A stretch of DNA of 24,784 nt, taken from positions 1-24,784 of the forward strand of contig DAOUAQ010000169.1 of assembly GCA_034433375.1 (NCBI GenBank), written 5' to 3'. The notes under the pieces were generated by a model. It was not told the DNA's origin. It did no database searches and saw only the letters and a list, made by a program, of their open reading frames with translations. Positions 14,601 through 21,804 of the stretch are shown here, one piece after another. Made by a program: the position numbers and the translations under genes. The stretch is from DSWT01 sp034433375 (GTDB lineage Bacteria > Chloroflexota > Anaerolineae > B4-G1 > SLSP01). Each line of letters begins with the position of its first letter. The first letter of the stretch is position 1.

Positions 14601-15973
14601 TCGCAACGGGCGTCCACATCCGCGCCAAGCACCTGCTCCGGCGCCGCGTAAGCCTGGGTATTATAGCCCTTCATCCCCACCAGCCCAAAGTCGGTGACCT
14701 TCGCCACACCCTCCGGCGTCATCAGCACGTTGTCTGGCTTGACATCCTGATGCACCAGCCCCTTCTCGAGGGCATACCCCAGTCCCCAGGCCACCTGAAT
14801 GGCTACATCCAGGATCTGCTCCAGCGTCCGCAGTTTGCCTGCACGAATCCAATCCGTCAGACTGCCGCCCTCCACGCACTCGGCGAAGACGCGCGGCACA
14901 CCGCCCAGGCTGCGCACGTAGTAACAGGTGACGATGTGCGGATGCAAGCCCAACTCCACCCAGGTCTCGGCTTCGCGGGTGAACTGCTCGCTCCCGCCGC
15001 TCTGGTTCAGCCTCGCAGGCAGAGGCGTTTTCACCGCCAAGTCAATGTTCCAGGATTTGTGATGGACGCGGTAGACCGCGCCCATTCCGCCCCTGCCCAG
15101 TTCCCCCTTGACTTCATACAGGTCTAAAATCACCTCGCCCGCTTGCCATTCCAGGGGAATGTCGGCTTTCTCAGAGCGCGGCGGCGCAGGCGTCTTGGGC
15201 TCTCGGCTGGGTACCGCCTGAATGAGAACAGGTTTTGGTTCAGAAAAAATCTCCCCTGCTTTCGTCTGTTTCTCCCCGCGGCAATCAGAGCAGAGTGCAT
15301 CTTCTTTGCGCAACGGGGCGAAATCCAGACCACAGCGGATGCAGAGGTAGGTTGGCGGCGCGGCGGTTTCGTCTTGGGAGTACAGCACCGTGCCTTGGGT
15401 CTGTTGCGCGCCGCGCGTTTCGGCGGGCGCGCGCGCTTGCAACGGCGCTTCGGGCGGTCCGCCGCACCGGGGACAGAAGGCAACCTCCGGCGCGGCGGGG
15501 TAAAAGTCACTGCCGCAAACGATGCAGAGGTGGGTGGGGGAGGCGACTTCGTCCGTGTGGTAGAACACCGTGCCCTGGTCCCCCTGGGGCTGAGACGCGC
15601 TATCCTGGCCGGCGGTGTAGAGCACCGTGGGCTGAGGCCCGCTTTCGGGTGGGGGCGCTTCGGGCGGCCCGCCGCAGGCCAGGCAGATGGCATCATCGGG
15701 GCTGGCAGGGACGAAGTCACGGCCACAGACGATGCAGAGGTGGGTGGGGAAGGCGACTTCGTCCGTGCGGTAGAACACCGTGCCCTGGGACCCCTGGGGC
15801 TGAGACGCGCTATCCTGGCCGGCGGTGTAGAGCACCGTGGGTTGGGACCTGCTTTCGGGTGGGAGCGCTTCGGGCGGCCCGCCGCAGGCGGGGCAGATGG
15901 CGGCGTCCGGCGCAGAAGGGTAGAAATCACGGCCACAGACGATGCAGATGTGGGAATCGCACTGTTGGGTCAT
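11612..15973 (-). CDS. Zinc-ribbon / Ser-Thr kinase / TPR / WD40 multidomain protein
   Basis: This is a 1453-residue protein. Residues 10-231 carry four CxxC...CxxC zinc ribbons (C10-C30, C80-C100, C150-C170, C211-C231); the first three sit in 70-residue repeats with linkers containing TVLY and TVFY. Residues about 283-535 are a Hanks-type kinase: GRGGMG (293-298), AVKTP with K315, HQDVKPDN (408-415) and DFG (428-430). HRD is replaced by HQD, so it is a non-RD kinase, and its activation loop is short. A TPR-like stretch follows (about 555-620), then two blocks of WD40 repeats (for example SPDGRFAISGSADKTARLWE) split by a helical segment, and a C-terminal domain with WLRPEGVRRKLEEMA. No membrane span is visible, so it is probably cytosolic. 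It should phosphorylate Ser/Thr, with the propellers selecting partners. Its start overlaps the HEAT stop (ATGA, 15970-15973). The PP2C and FHA-kinase genes upstream are natural partners. Confidence 0.9.
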   Translation of the reverse strand: MTQQCDSHICIVCGRDFYPSAPDAAICPACGGPPEALPPESRSQPTVLYTAGQDSASQPQGSQGTVFYRTDEVAFPTHLCIVCGRDFVPASPDDAICLACGGPPEAPPPESGPQPTVLYTAGQDSASQPQGDQGTVFYHTDEVASPTHLCIVCGSDFYPAAPEVAFCPRCGGPPEAPLQARAPAETRGAQQTQGTVLYSQDETAAPPTYLCIRCGLDFAPLRKEDALCSDCRGEKQTKAGEIFSEPKPVLIQAVPSREPKTPAPPRSEKADIPLEWQAGEVILDLYEVKGELGRGGMGAVYRVHHKSWNIDLAVKTPLPARLNQSGGSEQFTREAETWVELGLHPHIVTCYYVRSLGGVPRVFAECVEGGSLTDWIRAGKLRTLEQILDVAIQVAWGLGYALEKGLVHQDVKPDNVLMTPEGVAKVTDFGLVGMKGYNTQAYAAPEQVLGADVDARCDIWAWGVLALEMFTGEVTWKSGDVAASALEDYLETGGVKGLPRMPQALAALLRQCFENEVAKRPQSMDEVAERVQAVYEQEVGHSYPREKPKAAELRADSLNNKAVSLLDLGREEKSVKCWQEALQVDAAHLEANFNYGYYRWQRAEIPGSRFLEEFKTLEEKYQSRPEFWSMLGWIYLEQGKFECVEEIKDRIKDKTFLDILGYAMHPKINLKKKIVGNGPACFSSDGQSVAFVEEPNINIPAVVSYNLNTDKKHRYLCGGLGWPSGLAFSPDGKFVFWGCKKGIVRWDVSAKGVIRFLSKTDFLIQNGDVMALVISPNGQYVFSGEAHGSISVWNPTRGEKIYQWEGGEGLRTLAISPSGHLLISGGYDNLIHLWDLRRKREVRRMLVDDPIAVKFFPNGDFALSGNGDSTLCLWNLADGQPVLSFKAHSGYIVSIDVSSDGRFAISGSADKTARLWEIKTGREIRCLLNHQDQVTSVCFSPDSSMAITCGGGFVYIWEINYPQNWKSIPVYPILCRSEEYAEIAERQVTAKRLFRSAQSKIRVRKYQEAHQILRQAQIVPTYERDRNIIGLLAECGQKGTRFGLRDAWLLWTLEGHFEDIYACAISPNGKYVISGSEDKTVRLWDVDTGKQLHCLEGHRSGIGYVSISHAGKIALSACGNVLIVWDITKGIEVARLDGRRDLPFYAGIQFATLSPQGRLALTQSGDPLSGKVFAYLWNISEGEIRRLRWLPRNIAHQKPKYCIFSPNERYVISANNTNTLSVWDLWSISVGYGGDKVIQEGRCVGSFLSDTKILGRITCFNVSPDGRFATFGTHDDNGVTLLDVWNLEKDQQVCRLGGHKGIIRTVVFSPDQKFLISGGDDKAVRVWDSLSGEEISCLQGHTHRVSSVAISADGRYVVSGSWDNTIRIWALDWDLDFPDPADWDEGARPYLEIFLTLHTPYGPDGLSRQGKPQWTQEDFQKLLTELGYRGYGWLRPEGVRRKLEEMAKERRGA
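15275..15946 (-). repeat. 210-base coding repeats (zinc ribbon plus TVxY linker)
   Basis: Two full 210-base units (15737-15946 and 15527-15736) and a third, diverged at its 3' side (15344-15526), precede a last ribbon (15275-15343). Long tracts such as TATCCTGGCCGGCGGTGTAG recur exactly at 15601 and 15811. Units 1 and 2 are nearly identical, so the duplication is recent and keeps the reading frame. Confidence 0.85.
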
Positions 15974-16488
15974 ACACTTCCCTGTTTCATGGCACCCATT
16001 GTTTCGAGAGCCTCGGCTGCTGCATTGCGCAAATTTTCGTTTTCATCACCTTGCAAGGCAGTGAGCGTCTCAATTGCGCGTATGTCGCCAATTTGTCCTA
16101 GTGCTTTAGCAGCGGCTATATGCACATTGCTCCCTGCTATCTTCTGGAGTTGGGCTGGTTCGACCTCAACTCCACCCAATCGCGCCATCTCCTTTGCAAT
16201 TTTCAGACTATGGTCTCGACTCTTGAGCACCGTGATAAGAGCCTCCACGGACTGTTGGCCTCCCAGTTGCCCCAGCGCCTCTGCTGCTACTTCAGCCAAC
16301 CTACGAACTCCTAAAACCACCGCAATCAGATGGGGTATGGCGCGTTGATCGCCTAGTTGCCCCAGTGCCCTGGCCGCATCACAGCGCATTTCCTCATCCA
16401 ACATGGGGGCTCTCAATACATGAATCAAACCTCTTACATTCCGGCGATCTTTCATTTTCTCTACGTTGGGTGGACCAAATAGGAACAT
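15970..16488 (-). CDS. Short HEAT-repeat protein
   Basis: This 172-residue protein starts at 16488 with MFLFGPPNVEKMKDRRNVRG, the same leader as the HEAT proteins at 6430 and 5328. AAGGAG lies six bases upstream, so the longer open frame from 16521 is unlikely. About five HEAT units follow (AARALGQLGDQRAIPHLIAV, then LGQIGDIRAIETLTAL). It ends ETMGAMKQGSV and has no His-Xaa-Asp tail. The stop overlaps the start of the WD40 kinase (ATGA), and it follows the FHA kinase by 69 bases, so it sits between two kinases. A scaffold or substrate-adaptor role for the kinases is plausible but inferred. Confidence 0.85.
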   Translation of the reverse strand: MFLFGPPNVEKMKDRRNVRGLIHVLRAPMLDEEMRCDAARALGQLGDQRAIPHLIAVVLGVRRLAEVAAEALGQLGGQQSVEALITVLKSRDHSLKIAKEMARLGGVEVEPAQLQKIAGSNVHIAAAKALGQIGDIRAIETLTALQGDENENLRNAAAEALETMGAMKQGSV

Positions 16489-16557
16489 TTTCGACTCCTT
16501 TTCTGACAGACTAAAAGACAAGCCACATCGCAGTTATTGCGCCGTTTGTTTCGATGA

Positions 16558-18168
16558 TTATGGAGCCGACTCCAACAGCGCTAGACGGAACTCTTCTGCG
16601 CTCTGGAAGCGTCCTTCCGGTTTCATCGCGATGGCTTTGTTGACCACCTGGCACAGGCGCCGCGGCAGGTTGCTGTTCCGTTTTTCCAGCGGCACGCGCG
16701 GGTCGTTGAGAATCATTTGTTGCGGCGTGCGGGTCAGGCGAACGACTTGACCGCTGGCAATCTGCCAGGGCGACGGAAAATCGGGCAGGGGCGACTGCCC
16801 GCTCAGAAGGTAGTAGAGCGTGACGCCCATCGCATAGATATCCACCGTTGGTTGCGCTCGCTTGAAATTGATGATTTGTTCTGGCGGCATGTACATCCAG
16901 GTGCCGGCATATTCCCCGGTGCGGGTGATGGTACCGCCGTGTTTTTCGTAGGAGCGGGCAAAGCCGAAATCGGCAATCTTTGGCAGATTTTTTCCGTTTT
17001 GCGGGAAGAGTAAAATGTTCTCCGGCTTTAAATCGCGGTGGACAAAGCCATTGCGATGACAATACTCCAGCCCGATCAGGGAATCGGCGAATAGCAAGAC
17101 CATTTCTTTTGGGGGGAGCCGAACCTTGCCATCCTTGCCAATAAACTGTAAAAAGTCACCGCCCGGGACAAACTCTAAAACAAAGTAAGGAAAGTTGCCC
17201 TCTTTTCCAGCTTCGTACAGACGGACAACATGGGGATGAACGAGTTCCTGCATGATGCTGATTTCGCGCAGGAAGCGCCGCTGGAGTCTCTCCTCACTCT
17301 TGATCTCTTCCAACATCATCTTGACAGCCGCGATGCGCCCCGTTGCCGGATGCCGGGCTTGATAAACCTCGCCCATCCCTCCTTTCCCCAACCTTTTGAT
17401 AGTACGCCATTCGCCGATGCTACGCTTTTGCAAGGCACCCTTGGTACAAGATTCGCACAGGTAGAGCGCCACCTCCCGCAGTTCGGCGGCGCGTCCGTCG
17501 CTTTTGGCCATCTTGGTCACATCTCGGTTGCACTGCAAGCACAGATACCGTTCGGCGGCGCGGGCTTTTTCCTCGCGCTGACGCTCTTCTTTCACCTGTG
17601 TCTTGCAGTTGGCGCACATAAAGTCGGTTGCGTGAACACTCCCTTTACGCAAGTCTGGCAAGGCAGCCAGCTTTTCCCCGCAACGAATGCACAGCCATTC
17701 CACTTCTTGCGCCTTTTCCGGCTCCGATGGTGTAGTTTGAACCGGCAGTGGCTTGGCTGGCTTGTCTTTTTTCGGGAGGCCTTGCGTCCACACTTCTGTC
17801 TTGTGGGATGGCGGCGGCGGAAGAATAATCTCAAAACCCAAGACGGTATCCCGCCCCGCGCGAACACGGTCGCCCTCTTGCAGGGCTTCTTTCTGGATGC
17901 GGCGCGGCGGCTCCCCCTCCCGTAGCAGAAACAACCCATTGGTGCTCATGTTATCCTGCAGGTAACAATTCGGCGGGCGGACCTCCAGGACAAAATGCGC
18001 CCGCGAGACGGTTAGGTCTTCTTTCCCCAGGCGCCAGTGGGCTTGGCAATCCACATCGTCGCGTCCGACCAAAATGTTGGTGGCTTCCTCTTCGGATTCG
18101 CCCGGCGCAGGGAAACAGTACTCTTGACCCTGATTAGGTCCTTCCACAACGCGCATAACGACTTTCAT
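16558..18168 (-). CDS. FHA / double zinc-ribbon / Ser-Thr protein kinase
   Basis: This is a 536-residue protein. An FHA domain at about 1-115 has the key elements VGRDD (34-38), SRAH (55-58) and NMSTNG (73-78); FHA domains bind phosphothreonine peptides. Two zinc ribbons follow: C160, C163, C185, C188 and C210, C213, C238, C241. The kinase at about 254-533 has GKGGMG (261-266), AVK with K283, HRDLKPEN (377-384), DFG (400-402) and PPE (428-430) in the APE position. All catalytic residues are present, so it should be an active RD-type Ser/Thr kinase. There is no membrane span. The ATG overlaps the PP2C stop (ATGA, 18165-18168), so kinase and phosphatase are translationally coupled. The FHA domain probably recruits phosphorylated partners, perhaps the WD40 kinase or its TVxY linkers. 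Confidence 0.92.
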   Translation of the reverse strand: MKVVMRVVEGPNQGQEYCFPAPGESEEEATNILVGRDDVDCQAHWRLGKEDLTVSRAHFVLEVRPPNCYLQDNMSTNGLFLLREGEPPRRIQKEALQEGDRVRAGRDTVLGFEIILPPPPSHKTEVWTQGLPKKDKPAKPLPVQTTPSEPEKAQEVEWLCIRCGEKLAALPDLRKGSVHATDFMCANCKTQVKEERQREEKARAAERYLCLQCNRDVTKMAKSDGRAAELREVALYLCESCTKGALQKRSIGEWRTIKRLGKGGMGEVYQARHPATGRIAAVKMMLEEIKSEERLQRRFLREISIMQELVHPHVVRLYEAGKEGNFPYFVLEFVPGGDFLQFIGKDGKVRLPPKEMVLLFADSLIGLEYCHRNGFVHRDLKPENILLFPQNGKNLPKIADFGFARSYEKHGGTITRTGEYAGTWMYMPPEQIINFKRAQPTVDIYAMGVTLYYLLSGQSPLPDFPSPWQIASGQVVRLTRTPQQMILNDPRVPLEKRNSNLPRRLCQVVNKAIAMKPEGRFQSAEEFRLALLESAP

Positions 18169-18959
18169 TTTTCTACCTCCTGTTGATTTGCCAACACACG
18201 CTCCGGCGTCGTTGCGCCGTGCAATACTTGAACGAGAACGACGGTAAAGTTGTCCGGGGCGCCCCTTTGTTCGACCAGTTGAGCGATTTGCGCGCAGGTT
18301 TCGTGCGGCTCGTTCCCGCTTTGTAACGCGCGGGCGATTTCATCATCGCTCACAACGTCGCTGACGCCATCGGTGCAGAGAAGGATGCAGTCGTTGTTCC
18401 GCACATCGTGATGCACGATTTGCGGAGCCAGCAGCGCGCCGCGTCCCAATGCCTGGCTGAGCACACTGGGCGGCGGCAACTGCTCGTCCGATTGCGGCAA
18501 CTTGCCAGCGCGGCGGATTTCGTTGAGCAACGTGTGGTCTTCGGTCAGGCGCTGCAATCGCCCGGCGCGAAAAAGATAAGCACGGCTGTTGCCGATATGT
18601 CCCACCCAGAACGATCCCTGCGAGAGGAGAATCCAGCATACCAAGGCAGTCGTCCCCATACCGCGATAGCGCTCTTCGGCCTCGGCAGCCTTGCGGATCT
18701 CCTGGTGGGCATCCAGTAACCCATCGCTGATTGCTTTCTCAGGGCGGTCTTTCTCGGCCTTGCTCAGATGGCGGTACAACGCCTCAATCGCGATGCGGCT
18801 TGCCACTTCGCCCGCGCGGTGTCCACCCATGCCATCGGCGATCAGCCCAAGTCCCCGTCCCTCATCCAGCCGGTAGGCATCCTCGTTATGACCATAGCGC
18901 GAACCGGGCTTTGAGATGGCGGCAGTCTTAAAGTCCAGAGTAAACACTTCTGTCTTCAT
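18165..18959 (-). CDS. PP2C-type Ser/Thr protein phosphatase
   Basis: This 264-residue protein covers a complete bacterial PP2C domain: GSRYGHNEDAY (metal motif 1), ADGMGGHRAGEVAS, GMGTTA, LTEDHTLL, LSQALG, LLCTDGVSDVVSDDE and the terminal DNFTVVLV. It should remove phosphate from Ser/Thr residues using Mn2+ or Mg2+ and oppose the two kinases encoded downstream. One oddity is the usual GDSRAYL, which reads GNSRAYL here: the Asp of this motif is implicated in a third metal site in bacterial PP2Cs, so turnover may be altered. The start is the ATG at 18959, overlapping the previous stop (ATGA, 18956-18959) behind GGAGGGTGAAGG; a GTG at 18974 in the same frame is less likely. Confidence 0.92.
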   Translation of the reverse strand: MKTEVFTLDFKTAAISKPGSRYGHNEDAYRLDEGRGLGLIADGMGGHRAGEVASRIAIEALYRHLSKAEKDRPEKAISDGLLDAHQEIRKAAEAEERYRGMGTTALVCWILLSQGSFWVGHIGNSRAYLFRAGRLQRLTEDHTLLNEIRRAGKLPQSDEQLPPPSVLSQALGRGALLAPQIVHHDVRNNDCILLCTDGVSDVVSDDEIARALQSGNEPHETCAQIAQLVEQRGAPDNFTVVLVQVLHGATTPERVLANQQEVEK

Positions 18960-21769
18960 ACCTTCACCCTCCACAGCGCGCCTTTTTGCGTCAGCGCAAA
19001 GACCTCATTTCCATCTGGCGCGCAAGCAACACTGATGATCGGATTGTCATCAATCTTCTCTTTGCACACGTCTGTAAAGTCAAAGTCGAGAATACGCACA
19101 GAGCCGTTCTGGCAGCCGAGGAGAATTCTTTTCCTTTCAGCCCACAGGCTGAGAGAGAGGATGTTGGTGCGAGAGGGGATACTGATTTCGACTTGCTTTT
19201 CCTTGTTCAGGCGAACCAGGCGTTTTTTGCCAAGGACAACCAACCAGCAATCGTCAGGAGCGGCCGCGATGAGCGTAGCCGTCATATCGGCAGCCGCCGG
19301 GTCATGCAGTTCGGCTACCTTCTGCCGGCTAGCGATATTCAGAATGTATACCCGCGACGAGGTCAAGGCAACCGCCAATTCACGACCATCCGCGGAAAAA
19401 GTCAGGGCATTTCCAAGCGGCAGTTCGCTGGCTAGCTCGATTTCACGCCGGGCTTCCAGGAAAATGGCGCGCACCTGCGACGTGTCCGCCGCCAGATATG
19501 CCAGCATAGTTTTATAGGGGTTGAGCGCAAACGCGTTGGCCGGCACGGTAAGGGTCAACGTTTGGACAACTTTCCCTTCCGCACTCAGGCACAACGCCTG
19601 CTTCTCCGCTACCACGAGCAAACCATCCTCTTTCAGGCTCATCAGGCCCATCGGGCTGGGGATAGGCAATTGCAGTTTTTGAACATTGCTTCCCCGGCAC
19701 AGGAATAGTGTGCCATTTGTGCCAAGCGCAGCCAGGGTCAGGTCGCTCTGAAGCGCCATCCCTGCTGGTTGGACGTTCAACTCGTATGCCGGTTTTTTTG
19801 TGTGCGCTTTTTCTCTCTCTTTGTGCTTTTGCTCCTCTTGCTTTCTCTTTTCTTCTTCCTCACGCCGACGCTCCTCCGCCCCGACTATTCTTCTCTTTCT
19901 TTCCTCTCCCTCGCGTTGCGCTTGTTCTTCTGCCTTCAGTTTGGCGATTTCCCGTCCAACCAGTGGAACGAGCAGCAGTTGAGAAGCAGCCTGAGCGGTT
20001 AGAAAGATCAGCACCCCAGCCGGGACAAACAGCGCCACGACAAAGGTACCAACCAAAATGTACCATGCGTTCACCTCACTGGCCAGGCCGCTTACCAATA
20101 TATTAAACTTACGTTTGAGCGGAATAAGCACAATTTGCGTCAGCGCCAGCGCTCCAGCCACGGCAAAATACGGCCATTGCCAAACCGGTCTCCAACTCGG
20201 CACGGAAAGGTCCGGGATGCCCCAGGCCGCCAATGGTACATCTCCTGCATTGGATATCTGTCTCAGGGCTACCCAAAGGGCAATGAACAACCCTAGCGAA
20301 ATGATCGGGTTGATGAGGGTATTGACGGCCATCAAGGTTGGATTGATCTCTTTTTTCATATACTCGTAAGCAATTGTTGTGCCAAGGAGCCTTTGGACAA
20401 AAGGCAAGTCTTTGAGTTTGTAGCGAGAAACAATGAACTGGCGCTGGGCTGGGAACAAGGCCAGAGAAACGGCAATCCCCAGAAGCAGAATACCCCAACC
20501 CGCATAGCCCCAGCTTCCCACCGAAAATCCGATCAGGGCGCGCATCCAGCCAGCCGGGCTGGAGGAGATGAGATGAGTGAGAGTTTCGTCCACTGTAGAA
20601 GTGGGACTGTTGCCGGCGATCCATACCCCAATCAACAGGACAAGCAATGGCGCCAGCGCACCCCATCCGTTTTTGAACCATGAATATCCAAGCAGCAAGA
20701 GCATCGCCAGATGAAAAATACCCCACACAGATTTGACGGCTGCCAGCAGGAATTGTTGCGCTGCTATTGACGAGGACGCAGTCTCCTTGTCTGTTTGAGC
20801 TGTAGAAGGAGTTGGAGTGACCTGTGGCTGGGGAGTGATGGTCACGGTTGCGGTGGGGAACGGAGCGGGTGTTCTTTGAGTGACGGCAGCGGGGGTGCCA
20901 GTAGGCGCCAACGTCGCCGGGCGTGTCAGCCAGCCGCGGCCGGCTGCATAGGGTCCGCCAACCGCGCTGAGCAGGCAAAGGATGACCAGGAATGTACCAA
21001 AACGAGCTGCTGCAGGCTCGTAATATTCTCTTAACTGATGAGCAGCGTGTGCCAGCATCAGGGCGGCCAGTCCCCAGGGCAAAGCCCACCACCAGCCGCC
21101 GCGGAAACCGGAAAGCCAAGTGGCAAAGGCTAGCAAGCCCACTCCAATGGAGGCTAAGGCGATAAAAGGCTTACCTTCTATGTCAAAGTAGCCTTTGTTC
21201 CAAGCCCAAATCAGGAAAACAAAACCCAGGATGAGCAACGCCCACATCCAGAAATTTGTGCTTGCGGCCGGTAAAGTAGCGGGAGGGGGAGCAGCAGGTA
21301 GTGTGCTATCCCCAAAATCATTTATGTGCATCAGTTTCATTTGCACGAGTATCTCGGCTATTTGCAGCGGCTTGGCTAACCCTGCACCTATCGAAAGCAA
21401 GGCCAATGCACCGGCCATCATGCCATGAAAAGGCCTCTTCTGTTGACGTGCATAAATGCCTACCGTTCCATGCGCCAGCATGGTCAGAAACCAGGCGACC
21501 ATCCACCACCAGTGACCAAACTGGCCATACTTTGCATACAAGAAAAGAATGAGGAAAAAACTTCCCCAAGTCCATAAATATGTTTCAAAGTCATCTTCTA
21601 CGAAATAGTAAATTGCTACCCCAAGCGTCGTTACCAAACTAAAACAAACGCCTGCGCCTACCCAAAAGTTGCCTGTAGCAATTCCAATAGCAATCGCTAT
21701 GCCAAATACAATCAAACCGATGAACCAGGCGCATCCCGAAACAACTTGGGGCAATTCCTCCTCTTTCAT
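18956..21769 (-). CDS. Large membrane protein with YidC/Oxa1-like core and C-terminal WD40-like propeller
   Basis: This is a 937-residue protein. The start is the ATG at 21769, with AGGAGG six bases upstream; a TTG at 21790 is open but has no such site. Several spans in the first 280 residues precede a Pro/Thr-rich linker (about 283-330), typical of exposed Anaerolineae linkers. Residues about 415-605 resemble the YidC/Oxa1/Alb3 insertase core: WGYAGWGILLLGIAVSLALF then PAQRQ (TM2), NPTLMAVNTLINPIISLGLF (TM3), GIPDLSVPSW, and FVPAGVLIFLTAQAASQLLL (TM5/6). The groove Arg of YidC TM2 aligns with a Ser (about residue 435), so classical insertase activity is doubtful. A highly charged coiled coil (about 612-655) leads to a degenerate beta-propeller (about 662-937), presumably cytoplasmic. 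It lies 35 bases after the unfoldase gene, and its stop overlaps the PP2C start. Confidence 0.75.
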   Translation of the reverse strand: MKEEELPQVVSGCAWFIGLIVFGIAIAIGIATGNFWVGAGVCFSLVTTLGVAIYYFVEDDFETYLWTWGSFFLILFLYAKYGQFGHWWWMVAWFLTMLAHGTVGIYARQQKRPFHGMMAGALALLSIGAGLAKPLQIAEILVQMKLMHINDFGDSTLPAAPPPATLPAASTNFWMWALLILGFVFLIWAWNKGYFDIEGKPFIALASIGVGLLAFATWLSGFRGGWWWALPWGLAALMLAHAAHQLREYYEPAAARFGTFLVILCLLSAVGGPYAAGRGWLTRPATLAPTGTPAAVTQRTPAPFPTATVTITPQPQVTPTPSTAQTDKETASSSIAAQQFLLAAVKSVWGIFHLAMLLLLGYSWFKNGWGALAPLLVLLIGVWIAGNSPTSTVDETLTHLISSSPAGWMRALIGFSVGSWGYAGWGILLLGIAVSLALFPAQRQFIVSRYKLKDLPFVQRLLGTTIAYEYMKKEINPTLMAVNTLINPIISLGLFIALWVALRQISNAGDVPLAAWGIPDLSVPSWRPVWQWPYFAVAGALALTQIVLIPLKRKFNILVSGLASEVNAWYILVGTFVVALFVPAGVLIFLTAQAASQLLLVPLVGREIAKLKAEEQAQREGEERKRRIVGAEERRREEEEKRKQEEQKHKEREKAHTKKPAYELNVQPAGMALQSDLTLAALGTNGTLFLCRGSNVQKLQLPIPSPMGLMSLKEDGLLVVAEKQALCLSAEGKVVQTLTLTVPANAFALNPYKTMLAYLAADTSQVRAIFLEARREIELASELPLGNALTFSADGRELAVALTSSRVYILNIASRQKVAELHDPAAADMTATLIAAAPDDCWLVVLGKKRLVRLNKEKQVEISIPSRTNILSLSLWAERKRILLGCQNGSVRILDFDFTDVCKEKIDDNPIISVACAPDGNEVFALTQKGALWRVKV

Positions 21770-21804
21770 GGCGAACCTCCTGTCTTGCAAAAATGCCTGT
21801 TGGA

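Noticed and set aside
15143..16348. Plus-strand open frame of 401 codons
   Set aside because: It is antisense to the zinc-ribbon repeats of the kinase gene; its openness follows from GC-rich codon use and its repeats mirror the real gene.
16560..16573. TGGAG/CTCCA hairpin at the end of the FHA kinase gene as a terminator
   Set aside because: The stem is only five bases, overlaps coding sequence and is not followed by a T run, and transcription most likely continues into the HEAT gene.
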